DNA of 12,614 nt from Shewanellaceae bacterium (GCA_016779685.1 JADHND010000028.1:1-12614); one strand, 5' to 3'; positions 1-6,551 are shown, counted from the stretch's first letter. A program made the numbers and translations. Notes: a model not told the origin generated them from the letters alone.

Positions 1-1
1 A

Positions 2-169
2 TTAAATCAAATTCTACGGGCTTTCGGTAAGGTTGAAGATGCGTTTCAATTCCTAGTGAATTCATGGAGTACGATTGTCGAATTAATTTCAATATACAAA
101 CGCTTAAAGGCGTTTGAACAAAAAATAAATGAACGGACTGCCTTAATGCCATCAGTGGAGGTAAGCTAG
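2..169 (+). CDS. sbmA: SbmA/BacA-family peptide antibiotic transporter, C-terminal fragment (5' end outside window)
   Basis: An open frame from base 2 to a TAG at 167-169 gives the last 55 residues of a protein whose start lies left of the window. It contains AFGKVEDAFQFLVNSW followed by TIVELISIYKRLKAFE. This matches the C-terminal end of E. coli SbmA (FGQVRGAFQYLINSW, then a VEL.SIYKRLRSFE stretch). SbmA/BacA proteins are inner-membrane, proton-driven importers of proline-rich peptides, microcins and other oligopeptides; they resemble the membrane domain of ABC exporters but lack an ATPase. The visible part is the last membrane-proximal helix and a short cytoplasmic tail. The gene converges on the DUF2789 gene with only 9 bp between the stops and no terminator in the gap. 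An SbmA-like YddA/ABC relative is possible, but the SIYKRL segment favours SbmA/BacA. Confidence 0.85.
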   Translation, partial: LNQILRAFGKVEDAFQFLVNSWSTIVELISIYKRLKAFEQKINERTALMPSVEVS

Positions 170-178
170 CTGGAATAG

Positions 179-475
179 TTACCGGCCGAATAACTTTAGG
201 ATTTTCCCAAAAAAACCTTTGCGGCTGAGTGGGTTATGTGTATTCGTTTCTATCATGAGCTCAGTGAGTTCATCAATGGCAATACACCATTCTGAATCTT
301 GATCAAACTCATTTTTAAAGAATTCAATTTGAGATTCATTCCAACATTTGGCTTCTGTGATGTGTTGGCCTTCTTTAAGGCGATTGTTCATAATAAAGGT
401 TTCTATATCTGAGCTAGCGTTCGGTAACCCAAGCTGGTCAAATAGATGTGTTATGTCGTGCTTAAATGTTTCCAT
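179..475 (-). CDS. DUF2789 family protein
   Basis: A 98-residue protein of the DUF2789 family, recognised from the pattern HLFDQLGLPNASSDIETFI near the N-terminus and the acidic region ending in DQDSEWCIAIDELTELM around residues 58-74. The family consists of small cytoplasmic proteins of unknown function. Members are usually about 75 residues; this one has an extra basic C-terminal tail (RKGFFGKILKLFGR) that could form an amphipathic helix. An in-frame TTG two codons upstream (479-481) could also start it, but the ATG at 473-475 puts METF at the N-terminus as in relatives. No clear Shine-Dalgarno is visible. A good promoter lies upstream (514-542). It diverges from the DUF3301 gene and converges on sbmA. 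No function is claimed. Confidence 0.75.
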   Translation of the reverse strand: METFKHDITHLFDQLGLPNASSDIETFIMNNRLKEGQHITEAKCWNESQIEFFKNEFDQDSEWCIAIDELTELMIETNTHNPLSRKGFFGKILKLFGR

Positions 476-513
476 AATCAATTGTATAAAGAGGCATCAT
501 ATCATTAATTTAG

Positions 514-542
514 GTTATAATACTTAGTATTGCAAATTTCAA
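514..542 (-). promoter_or_regulatory. sigma-70-type promoter for the DUF2789 gene
   Basis: On the minus strand, a -35 box TTGAAA (537-542) and a -10 box TATAAC (514-519) are separated by 17 bp, each matching five of six consensus bases. Transcription would begin near 507, giving a leader of about 30 nt before the ATG at 475. A palindrome (AATACT-T-AGTATT, 519-531) sits in the spacer and could be an operator, or chance in AT-rich DNA. Confidence 0.55.
516..521 (+). promoter_or_regulatory. candidate -10 box for the DUF3301 gene
   Basis: A perfect TATAAT on the plus strand, 67 bp before the ATG at 589. No convincing -35 box is found 16-18 bp upstream. It overlaps the minus-strand -10 box of the DUF2789 promoter, so the two divergent promoters, if both real, would compete. 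Confidence 0.35.
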
Positions 543-588
543 CTTGATGTTGCTTTAGACAAGATCAGTAGATTTAAAAGGAATTGAG

Positions 589-900
589 ATGGATATGGGT
601 TTACCACAAATTATATTTTTGATGTTATTGTGCACGGCAACCGCTTGGTACTGGCTAGAAAAAAAAATAGAAAATCACGCTATTAAGATTGCTCGCAAAG
701 CATGCAAGAAGCAAAATGTAAAGTACATTCAATGCATTAAATATCGTTCAAAAATTTATTTAAAACCATCGTATCAGTTTGGGTTGTATCACGAATATTT
801 ATTTGAGTTTTCCGAACGCGGTTTTGATAAGTTTCAAGGGCACATTATTTTTAAAGGACAGCATTTCAAAAGTATTCATTGGCCAGCGATGAATGACTAA
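589..900 (+). CDS. DUF3301 family membrane-anchored protein
   Basis: A 103-residue protein matching the DUF3301 family layout. One hydrophobic N-terminal segment (about residues 5-22, ending AWYWLEKK) is followed by a basic helix (about residues 27-41, IKIARKACKKQNV) and a soluble domain with YLFEFSERGFDKFQGHII and a final IHWP, typical of this family. It is probably anchored in the inner membrane with the C-terminal domain in the cytoplasm, judging from the positive residues after the anchor. The ATG at 589 is preceded by AAGGA (578-582) at normal spacing. A second in-frame ATG (third codon) has poorer spacing. The stop codon is directly followed by an A-run and hairpin. Function of the family is not known to me; the neighbour DUF2789 is also uncharacterised. 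Confidence 0.75.
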   Translation: MDMGLPQIIFLMLLCTATAWYWLEKKIENHAIKIARKACKKQNVKYIQCIKYRSKIYLKPSYQFGLYHEYLFEFSERGFDKFQGHIIFKGQHFKSIHWPAMND

Positions 901-931
901 AAAAAATAGGGAAGCCATTGGCATTCCCTAT
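899..931 (-). terminator. Rho-independent terminator, minus-strand polarity
   Basis: Hairpin ATAGGGAAGCC (906-916), loop ATT, GGCATTCCCTAT (920-931), with one bulged base. Eight A residues at 899-906 become a T-tract after the hairpin on the minus strand. It fits as the terminator of the glpK-yigM-folE operon, about 180 bp beyond the folE stop. On the plus strand there is no T-run after the hairpin, so it would be a weak terminator for the DUF3301 gene. Confidence 0.7.
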
Positions 932-1111
932 CCCTAATACAATAAATTCCATTTCTGTTATTACATCCGAGTATTTAAGCGTATATTTCCATTATCAATT
1001 TTATGTCTGTCCTTGAACAAAGCTTAAACGACCCACCTCTATAACTAACATCATCTTCCAGTGATGATAACTTAAACATAGTTGAATTTTTATGATTAGC
1101 AAGTGAATTAT

Positions 1112-1753
1112 TTAATTTCCTAAAAATTCTCGCTTCAAATCAAAATTTTCTTGAAAAGCACCACCATAACTTGAGGTCGTGGTCATTGAATTAATGTCGC
1201 GAACGCCTCTAGAATGCACACAATGATGCGTTGCTTGGATGTGCACGGCAACATCTTTCGAGTTTGAGATGACTTGAATCGCTGTTTTGATTTGTTGTGT
1301 GAGCCTTTCTTGCAATTGTGGCCGCCTGCAAAAAAAATGTACGATTCGATTTAGTTTTGACAGGCCAAGCAGTTTTTCATTCGGTATGTAGGCGACCTTA
1401 ACTTGTCCCTGTATCGGTACAAAATGATGTTCACAGGTGCTGTTCATTAAAATGTTGTCGATTTTTATCATATCGAGCTGCCCTGATTGGGCTGGGACGG
1501 TGGTAATTTTAGGGAAATTTTCATAGTTTAAACCTGAAAAAATTTCTTCAATGTACATTTTAGCTATCCGATGAGGACTTTTCCCTAAGCTTTCGTCAGT
1601 TAAATCAAGTCCCATCGATTGCATGATCGCTGACATGTGGTATTGAATCGTTTCAACTTTTTCTGCATCGGAATGGTTATTCAATAGACTCGGATTTTCT
1701 AATTGTAGGCGTTCTAGGGCTTCTTTAACCGCTATAGCTTCCTGCGAGAGCAT
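1112..1753 (-). CDS. folE: GTP cyclohydrolase I (FolE)
   Basis: FolE converts GTP to 7,8-dihydroneopterin triphosphate, the first step of tetrahydrofolate synthesis and also of queuosine precursor synthesis; it works as a cytoplasmic decamer. The protein has 213 residues (E. coli FolE 222) and is the zinc-dependent type IA enzyme: zinc ligands Cys107 and His110 in STCEHHF, and Cys178 in HHCVHSRGV. The catalytic histidines (His109, His176) are also present, as are SPHRIAKMYIEEIFSG (residues 59-74) and GLSKLNRIVHFF (residues 130-141). The ATG at 1751-1753 has an AAGGA Shine-Dalgarno (1761-1765) seven bases upstream. That site overlaps the stop codon of the transporter gene (1764-1766), which suggests translational coupling. 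It is last in the glpK-yigM-folE operon. Confidence 0.97.
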   Translation of the reverse strand: MLSQEAIAVKEALERLQLENPSLLNNHSDAEKVETIQYHMSAIMQSMGLDLTDESLGKSPHRIAKMYIEEIFSGLNYENFPKITTVPAQSGQLDMIKIDNILMNSTCEHHFVPIQGQVKVAYIPNEKLLGLSKLNRIVHFFCRRPQLQERLTQQIKTAIQVISNSKDVAVHIQATHHCVHSRGVRDINSMTTTSSYGGAFQENFDLKREFLGN

Positions 1754-1763
1754 ATATATTTCC

Positions 1764-2669
1764 TTATAAAGGTTTGTGAATAAATTTTGAAGTGACTTGT
1801 GGATATGATTGTGGCAGAGCTATACCGTAATGTAATGTGAACCCCAATAAAAATAAAGAACCTCCTATGAGTATCTGCTCCATGGCGAAGGATTGTCCCC
1901 AAAACAGAATATGAACGAGTATACCTAGTGGTATGACAGCATTATTCATAAGTGCTGTAGTACCGATAGTAACTTGGGTGATGCCTTTATTCCATAAAAA
2001 GTAGCCGATACCTGATGCGACGAGACCAAGGTATACCAGCAGTCCCCACTGAAGTGAATTAGTTGGCAAAGCAGATGTATCACCTAACGTAAACCAGCAG
2101 CCGAGGCCACACAGACAAGCGCCTATATAAAACCAGCTCATGGCTTGATGTTGGAGGATATGTGGATTTGTTCGCATAACTCGATTATACATCACTTGCC
2201 CGCTTGCAAAAGCAATATTGGCGCCCTGAACCAGCAGTAGACCCATCAGAGAAGGTGTCTCAACTGGCGTATATCGCATGACATAAGCAGCTAAGCAAGT
2301 AAGAAGAGCACTTATGAACATCCATGGTTTGAACTGCTTCGTGAATAGATTGTCAATAAGCACGATATAAAAAGGGGTCAGAATAGTTGCAAGAAGCACA
2401 AGAGGGACGGTGCAGTACAAAAAACTATGATAGTAAAATCCATACATGCAACCCAGCTGAATCGCGCCAATGCTCATCATTTGACCACATTGCCATGGCG
2501 TTAAATGCTTAGTCCGAATACTTTTTATCAAAAAGGGGAAAAAGAGACCGGCAGCAAGACTTAAACGCACCGCAATGCAAAACCAGGGATCGACTTGGCC
2601 AGCCAGGTAGACGCCTATAAAAGAAAAGGAAACCGCCCACAGTATGGATACGCAGCACAAATAAAACAT
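1764..2669 (-). CDS. yigM: DMT-superfamily (EamA) transporter, YigM/BioP-like (probable biotin importer)
   Basis: A 301-residue polytopic inner-membrane protein with about ten hydrophobic segments in two EamA repeats (roughly residues 1-131 and 142-282), the usual drug/metabolite transporter layout. Several stretches match my memory of E. coli YigM, shown experimentally to import biotin: ILWAVSFSF and YLAGQVD near the N-terminus, GAIQLGCMY (about residues 68-76), GLLLVQGANIAFA (143-155), SWFYIGA (178-184), and LQWGLLVYLGLVASGIGYF followed by LWN and ITQV (206-233). This is closer than a generic EamA hit, but biotin specificity is inferred from homology only. The ATG at 2667-2669 lies 2 bp after the glpK stop, and the stop overlaps the folE ribosome-binding site, so it sits inside one operon. 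A generic metabolite exporter is the main alternative. Confidence 0.75.
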   Translation of the reverse strand: MFYLCCVSILWAVSFSFIGVYLAGQVDPWFCIAVRLSLAAGLFFPFLIKSIRTKHLTPWQCGQMMSIGAIQLGCMYGFYYHSFLYCTVPLVLLATILTPFYIVLIDNLFTKQFKPWMFISALLTCLAAYVMRYTPVETPSLMGLLLVQGANIAFASGQVMYNRVMRTNPHILQHQAMSWFYIGACLCGLGCWFTLGDTSALPTNSLQWGLLVYLGLVASGIGYFLWNKGITQVTIGTTALMNNAVIPLGILVHILFWGQSFAMEQILIGGSLFLLGFTLHYGIALPQSYPQVTSKFIHKPL

Positions 2670-2671
2670 AT

Positions 2672-4210
2672 TTATGGATGGTCCGTGTGGTTGGCAGGAT
2701 AAGGTTGGTTGCTCTTCGTGTGACTTAAAGCACTTTTAACATAATGTTGCCATTGCTGATAATAATTCACTTGAGTTGTGGTTTCGAGTTGTGGTTGGTA
2801 AGTTTTTTTTGTGGTTAAATGGGTTGCAATCTCTGTAGTCGATGACCAGAAACCAGTGGCTAAACCCGCAAGGCACGCTGCCCCAAAAGCGGAAGATTCT
2901 GGCTGCGGTGCCAAGATAATATCTGCTTGAATCATATCTGCCTGAAATTGCATGAGAAACGCATTTTGGGTGCCGCCACCATCAACACTTAACGTACGGA
3001 TCATGAGGCCTGCATCCTGCTGCATGGCATTAAGAATATCTAAGCTCTGGTAAGCAATAGACTCTAGTGCCGCACGAATGATATGGTTGCGGTTTGAACC
3101 GCGAGTGAGGCCATTGATGGATCCACGTGCTTCTGGATCCCAATAGGGAGCGCCTAGACCGACAAAGGCTGGAACCAAGTAAACACCTTCATTATCAGTT
3201 ACTTTACTTGCAAAATAAGCACTGTCATTGCTATCTCGGATTAACCCCAATTGATCGCGCAGCCATTGAATCACTGCTCCACCCATAAAAACAGAGCCTT
3301 CTAAAGCATAAGCTGGTTTGGTGTCTTGCGCGATGGCTAAGGTGGTCAATAAGCCATGTTTGGACTCTACAGCGTTTGAACCTGTATTCATAAGTAAGAA
3401 GCAGCCGGTACCATAGGTGTTTTTTGCGTTACCTGGCTCAAAACATTGCTGTCCAAAGAGAGAGGCTTGTTGGTCACCAGCTAAGCTTGCAATTGGGATA
3501 TGCGCTAATCCAATTTGGGCATGCCCCATTACCGAAGATGAAGGGCGTACCTCAGGTAGCATGGTCGCTGGAATTTCAAAGATATCAAGCAACTCTTGAT
3601 CCCACGTATGCTCATGAATGTTATATAACATCGTCCGACTGGCGTTGGTTGGATCGGTTGCGTGAACGTGCCCCCCCGTCAGCTTCCATAACAGCCATGT
3701 GTCGACGGTACCAAACAACAAATCACCCTGGGTTGCTTTGGTGTAGGCACCTGGAACGTGGTTGAGAATCCAGTGAATTTTAGAAGCTGAAAAATAAGGA
3801 TCAAGCACTAAGCCTGTTTTGGCTTTGATGATGTCTTGATATTGATTGCGCAACGTCTCGCATTGCTGTGCTGTACGGCGACACTGCCAGACAATGCCAT
3901 TGTAGATTGGCTTGCCTGTCTGTTTATCCCAAACAATGGTGGTTTCTCTTTGATTGGTAATACCAATGGCATTGATTTGTTCGGGTAAGATACTATGACG
4001 TTCAAGTACTTCTGTTAATGCAGAACGCTGAGATGACCAAATCTCCATCGGATCGTGCTCAACCCATCCCTGTTTGGGAAAAATTTGCTCTAATTCATGT
4101 TGGGCTTTGCCAATGATACGGGTTTTCTCATCAAAAATAAGGGCTCTGGAGCTAGTGGTACCTTGGTCAAGTGCAATAATATATCGCTGTTTTGGCTGCA
4201 TGTTGTTCAT
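2672..4210 (-). CDS. glpK: glycerol kinase (GlpK)
   Basis: GlpK phosphorylates glycerol to sn-glycerol 3-phosphate with ATP. The 512-residue protein (E. coli 502) has the FGGY-kinase layout: the phosphate-1 loop ALDQGTTSSRA (13-23), the glycerol-binding Arg88-Glu89 in NQRET, Trp108, Tyr139 in DPYFSASK, the catalytic Asp246 in AGDQQASLFGQ, the NTYGTGCF phosphate loop (264-271), and GLGAPYWDPEARG plus GGGTQNAFLMQF in the C-terminal domain. The loop before IPI that forms the fructose-1,6-bisphosphate site in E. coli (GGKGGTR) is only four residues here (GLAH) and lacks the arginine, so inhibition by that sugar phosphate is unlikely. The start could be either Met1 or Met4; neither has a clear Shine-Dalgarno. 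No glpF or glpD is adjacent; the transporter and folE follow closely. Confidence 0.96.
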   Translation of the reverse strand: MNNMQPKQRYIIALDQGTTSSRALIFDEKTRIIGKAQHELEQIFPKQGWVEHDPMEIWSSQRSALTEVLERHSILPEQINAIGITNQRETTIVWDKQTGKPIYNGIVWQCRRTAQQCETLRNQYQDIIKAKTGLVLDPYFSASKIHWILNHVPGAYTKATQGDLLFGTVDTWLLWKLTGGHVHATDPTNASRTMLYNIHEHTWDQELLDIFEIPATMLPEVRPSSSVMGHAQIGLAHIPIASLAGDQQASLFGQQCFEPGNAKNTYGTGCFLLMNTGSNAVESKHGLLTTLAIAQDTKPAYALEGSVFMGGAVIQWLRDQLGLIRDSNDSAYFASKVTDNEGVYLVPAFVGLGAPYWDPEARGSINGLTRGSNRNHIIRAALESIAYQSLDILNAMQQDAGLMIRTLSVDGGGTQNAFLMQFQADMIQADIILAPQPESSAFGAACLAGLATGFWSSTTEIATHLTTKKTYQPQLETTTQVNYYQQWQHYVKSALSHTKSNQPYPANHTDHP

Positions 4211-4362
4211 AAGTTTTATGATGTCATACGTGCTAAAATACCAAAGCTTCTTGTATAAATAAAGAACATTTTAGAATTAGGCTGACTTTACCGCATGCTA
4301 GCGGTGTTGATCACGTCAAAGCGCCGACACTGCCATGAAAGCAGCGTCGCAAGTTGCTTCGT
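4211..4362. other. glpK-dapD intergenic region with two hairpins
   Basis: 152 bp between the dapD stop and the glpK start, both on the minus strand. Two inverted repeats are visible: ACCGC-ATGCTA-GCGGT (4290-4305), and CGACACTGC / GCAGCGTCG (4325-4333 with 4341-4349, one mismatch). The second lies shortly after the dapD stop and may be a terminator, but no strong T-tract follows it on the minus strand. A TTGACG (minus, 4314-4319) resembles a -35 box for glpK, but I find no matching -10 at proper spacing. Confidence 0.35.
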
Positions 4363-5205
4363 TTATGCTGTTTCAGTGTGCAGTTCGGTTTCCCTTAGCA
4401 GCTCATTGATACTGACCTTAGATCGCGTTTTCGCATCGACTTTTTTGACAATGATGGCGGCGTAGAGTTGGTATGCTCCACAAGCAGATGGCAAACTACC
4501 CGAGACAACCACGGAGCCAGCTGGGATACGACCATAGTGAACTTTACCTGTGGTGCGGTCATAAATCTTGGTACTTTGACCTATATAAACGCCCATTGAA
4601 ATAACGCTGTTTTCTTCAACAATGACACCTTCAACAATTTCTGAGCGAGCGCCAATAAAACAGTTGTCTTCGATGATAGTCGGATTGGCTTGAAGTGGCT
4701 CCAACACACCACCGATGCCTGCACCACCTGAAATATGTACATTTTTTCCAATTTGTGCACATGAGCCGATTGTGGCCCAAGTATCTATCATGGTGCCAGA
4801 ATCGATATAAGCGCCAATGTTGACATAGGATGGCATGAGTACCGTGTTGGATCCAATATAGCTGCCTTGACGCACCATGGCTTGAGGCACCACTCGGATT
4901 TCTTCTTGGATAAAACGCGCTTGGTCGTAGTCAGTGAATTTCAACGGTACTTTATCAAAATACTGGGTTAAGCCGTCCGACATGACTTGATTGGGAAACA
5001 GTTTAAAAGACAGCAGGACGGTTTTTTTTATCCATTGGTGCACAGTCCACGTTGCCTCTATTTTGTCAGCGACTCTTAATTGGCCGCTATCAAGTTGTTG
5101 AAGCACATATTGAATATCTTTTTTTAAGCTGGTAGGTGCATTGCTAGGGGTGAGCTGATGTCGATTATTGAAGGCAGATTCTAAACGTTCTTGTAAGGTT
5201 GTCAT
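4363..5205 (-). CDS. dapD: 2,3,4,5-tetrahydropyridine-2,6-dicarboxylate N-succinyltransferase (DapD)
   Basis: DapD transfers the succinyl group of succinyl-CoA to tetrahydrodipicolinate, in the succinylase route to meso-diaminopimelate and lysine; it acts as a cytoplasmic trimer. The 280-residue protein has a helical N-terminal domain (about 1-100), a left-handed parallel beta-helix of hexapeptide repeats (about 103-235; PQAMVRQGSYIGSNTVLM, ISGGAGIGGVLEP, IGARSEIVEGVIV), and a C-terminal segment. Residues corresponding to the catalytic Asp141 and Glu189 are present at the same numbers (MIDTW and ARSEIVEG). The ATG at 5203-5205 has a GGA nine bases upstream. In E. coli dapD follows map and glnD on the same strand; here glnD is absent and map is 142 bp away. 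Confidence 0.97.
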   Translation of the reverse strand: MTTLQERLESAFNNRHQLTPSNAPTSLKKDIQYVLQQLDSGQLRVADKIEATWTVHQWIKKTVLLSFKLFPNQVMSDGLTQYFDKVPLKFTDYDQARFIQEEIRVVPQAMVRQGSYIGSNTVLMPSYVNIGAYIDSGTMIDTWATIGSCAQIGKNVHISGGAGIGGVLEPLQANPTIIEDNCFIGARSEIVEGVIVEENSVISMGVYIGQSTKIYDRTTGKVHYGRIPAGSVVVSGSLPSACGAYQLYAAIIVKKVDAKTRSKVSINELLRETELHTETA

Positions 5206-5347
5206 GATGTAGGTTCCAAAGAGCAGCTGTCTGTGTATATAGGGGATTCGTGCAAGCGAGATAGGGCTTTATTTTATCACGAATATATAGAGACAGGTAG
5301 TCCAAAGACATTTCAGTGCTCTATATAGACGCGATACGTGAATATGC

Positions 5348-6184
5348 TTAGTTAGTAGCGGTATTGATTTCGGTGGTTGAGGTGGCAGCAATCACCTGAC
5401 TGATGGTCTCTTCTTGACGATGCGTCAGGATTTCAACACCCGTGGTTGTGACCAATAAAGTATGTTCCCATTGCGCTGATTTCTTGCCATCTACTGTGTA
5501 AACAGTCCAGTTATCATCCTTGTCTAAAACTGTCTGGGCGCGGCCGAGATTAATCATTGGCTCAATCGTGAAGCACATGCCCGGTTGAAGAACGGTTTGA
5601 TCATTGTTTTTGTAGTGAACAATTTGTGGGTCTTCATGAAAACCAACCCCAATGCCGTGACCACAATAGTCCTTAACGATTGAAAACCTTTGGTTTGTAT
5701 TTGATGATTTCTTGATAAACTTTTCAATGGTCGTGCCAATTTCACTGAGCTTAACACCGGGCTTAATTTTTTTGATGGCCAAGTAAAGGGCTTCTTGAGT
5801 GATGCGGCAGAGACGGCGGTCTGCTTCGCTGACCTGACCTACCATGAACATTTTAGAGGTATCGCCGTGATAGTTATTTTTGATCACGGTGACGTCAATA
5901 TTGATAATATCACCGTCTTTGAGCACAGCTTGCTTCTTTGGAATACCATGACAAACGACATGATTTATCGAAGTACAAATGGACTTAGGGAAACCATGGT
6001 AATTCAGAGGTGCGGGCACCGCATCTTGAATTTCAGTGATGTAGCGATGGCATATTTCGTCTAGTTCATGGGTTGATATGCCAGGCTTAACGTGTGGCGT
6101 AATCATGTCCAAGACTTCAGCGGCCAAACGGCCAGCTTCGCGCATATGCTCGATTTCTTGCTTGCTTTTAATGAGGATATTCAT
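5348..6184 (-). CDS. map: type I methionine aminopeptidase (Map)
   Basis: Map removes the initiator methionine from nascent proteins after deformylation and is essential in most bacteria. The 278-residue protein (E. coli 264) has the pita-bread fold and all five metal ligands: Asp97 (NIDVTV), Asp108 (YHGDTSKMF), His176 (YCGHGIG), Glu208 (TIEPM) and Glu240 (QWEHTLL). His79 of VVCHGIP, also important for catalysis, is present. The ATG at 6182-6184 is preceded by a strong AAGGGAG (6189-6195). The C-terminus carries a Thr/Ala-rich tail of about 20 residues beyond the usual end. It diverges from rpsB, as in many gammaproteobacteria. Confidence 0.97.
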   Translation of the reverse strand: MNILIKSKQEIEHMREAGRLAAEVLDMITPHVKPGISTHELDEICHRYITEIQDAVPAPLNYHGFPKSICTSINHVVCHGIPKKQAVLKDGDIINIDVTVIKNNYHGDTSKMFMVGQVSEADRRLCRITQEALYLAIKKIKPGVKLSEIGTTIEKFIKKSSNTNQRFSIVKDYCGHGIGVGFHEDPQIVHYKNNDQTVLQPGMCFTIEPMINLGRAQTVLDKDDNWTVYTVDGKKSAQWEHTLLVTTTGVEILTHRQEETISQVIAATSTTEINTATN

Positions 6185-6240
6185 GAAACTCCCTTCGATT
6201 TCAGTACAGTACGAAAATTGGACGTAACTAGATTAATCAT

Positions 6241-6269
6241 TTGTAGAAATCTAAAATTTATGGTATAAA
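6241..6269 (+). promoter_or_regulatory. candidate distal rpsB promoter
   Basis: TTGTAG (6241-6246), a 17-bp spacer and TATAAA (6264-6269) preceded by TGG, giving an extended -10. The -35 box matches consensus in only three of six bases, and the region is AT-rich. If used, the rpsB leader would be about 275 nt. Confidence 0.4.
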
Positions 6270-6300
6270 TGTGTCCAAATATGGAAAATTAATGCTTTAG

Positions 6301-6354
6301 CCTAATTTTATACTAAAAATGGTCTAATTAGCCACCTTAAAGGTTAAAATTAGG
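6301..6354. repeat. 10-bp perfect inverted repeat enclosing two smaller palindromes
   Basis: CCTAATTTTA at 6301-6310 is the exact reverse complement of TAAAATTAGG at 6345-6354. Between them lie the palindromic CTAATTAG (6324-6331, flanked by TGG and CCA) and ACCTT-A-AAGGT (6334-6344). In RNA this could fold as a branched structure. In DNA it could bind a dimeric regulator. It lies in the map-rpsB intergenic region upstream of the conserved leader. No matching regulator is known to me. Confidence 0.5.
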
Positions 6355-6390
6355 AACAAGGGTCACAATTTTAAGTCAAAAAAGCCATTT

Positions 6391-6415
6391 AGCTTAAATT
6401 AAGCTGAAAAAGCTT
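6391..6415. repeat. overlapping palindromes AGCTTAA-A-TTAAGCT and AAGCT-GAAAA-AGCTT
   Basis: A 7-bp-arm palindrome (6391-6405) shares its right arm with a second hairpin (6401-6405 pairing with 6411-6415, loop GAAAA), so the two would be mutually exclusive in RNA. They lie about 55 bp before the G-rich rpsB leader. Confidence 0.45.
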
Positions 6416-6430
6416 TGTACTTTAGCCATG

Positions 6431-6458
6431 TTTAAACAAACTATGAAATCAACATAAA
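6431..6458 (+). promoter_or_regulatory. candidate proximal rpsB promoter
   Basis: TTTAAA (6431-6436), 16-bp spacer, CATAAA (6453-6458), each four of six consensus bases. Transcription would start near 6465, just before the conserved G-rich leader. The position is attractive, but the boxes are weak. Confidence 0.3.
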
Positions 6459-6469
6459 TCACACGTTTA

Positions 6470-6551
6470 TCGACACGCAGCTAGGGGTGCCTCATAGGGG
6501 TCTGGTTGTGGGATATGCGGAGGTTTAACCCCAAAATTAATAGAGGTATAC
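6470..6551 (+). ncRNA. rpsB leader RNA (t44/tff type), S2-binding autoregulatory region
   Basis: The stretch before rpsB changes abruptly from AT-rich to G-rich. It contains AGGGGTGCC (6483-6491), TAGGGGTCTGG (6495-6505), and GGATATGCGGAGG (6511-6523) followed by AACCCC (6527-6532), then the AGAGGT Shine-Dalgarno (6542-6547). The AACCCC block can pair with the upstream GGGG blocks or with TGGG at 6509-6512. In E. coli the same map-rpsB spacer holds the t44 (tff) RNA, which is the 5' leader of the rpsB-tsf mRNA, and ribosomal protein S2 represses the operon through it. The 5' boundary is estimated from where the sequence character changes. Assignment rests on location and remembered motif similarity, not on a covariance search. 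Confidence 0.65.

Noticed and set aside
1050..1068. Small hairpin ATCATC / GATGAT just after the folE stop as the folE terminator
   Set aside because: Only 6 AT-rich base pairs and no T-tract on the minus strand; the hairpin at 899-931 is far better.
3424..3765. A 113-codon frame on the plus strand inside glpK
   Set aside because: It lies opposite a fully conserved glpK coding region, has no family resemblance and no ribosome site; an antisense shadow.
5795..6064. An 89-codon frame on the plus strand inside map
   Set aside because: Antisense to conserved map sequence including metal ligands; no recognisable protein features.
6218..6278. Inverted pair TTGGAC (6218-6223) and GTCCAA (6273-6278) as a promoter pair or operator
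   Set aside because: Only 6-bp arms 49 bp apart, without matching -10 boxes at proper spacing; consistent with chance.
6481..6551. TPP riboswitch, suggested by AGGGGTGCC in the rpsB leader
   Set aside because: The CTGAGA element and the downstream ACCCTT..AACCTGAT block are absent, and the gene is rpsB; the t44-type S2 leader explains the sequence.
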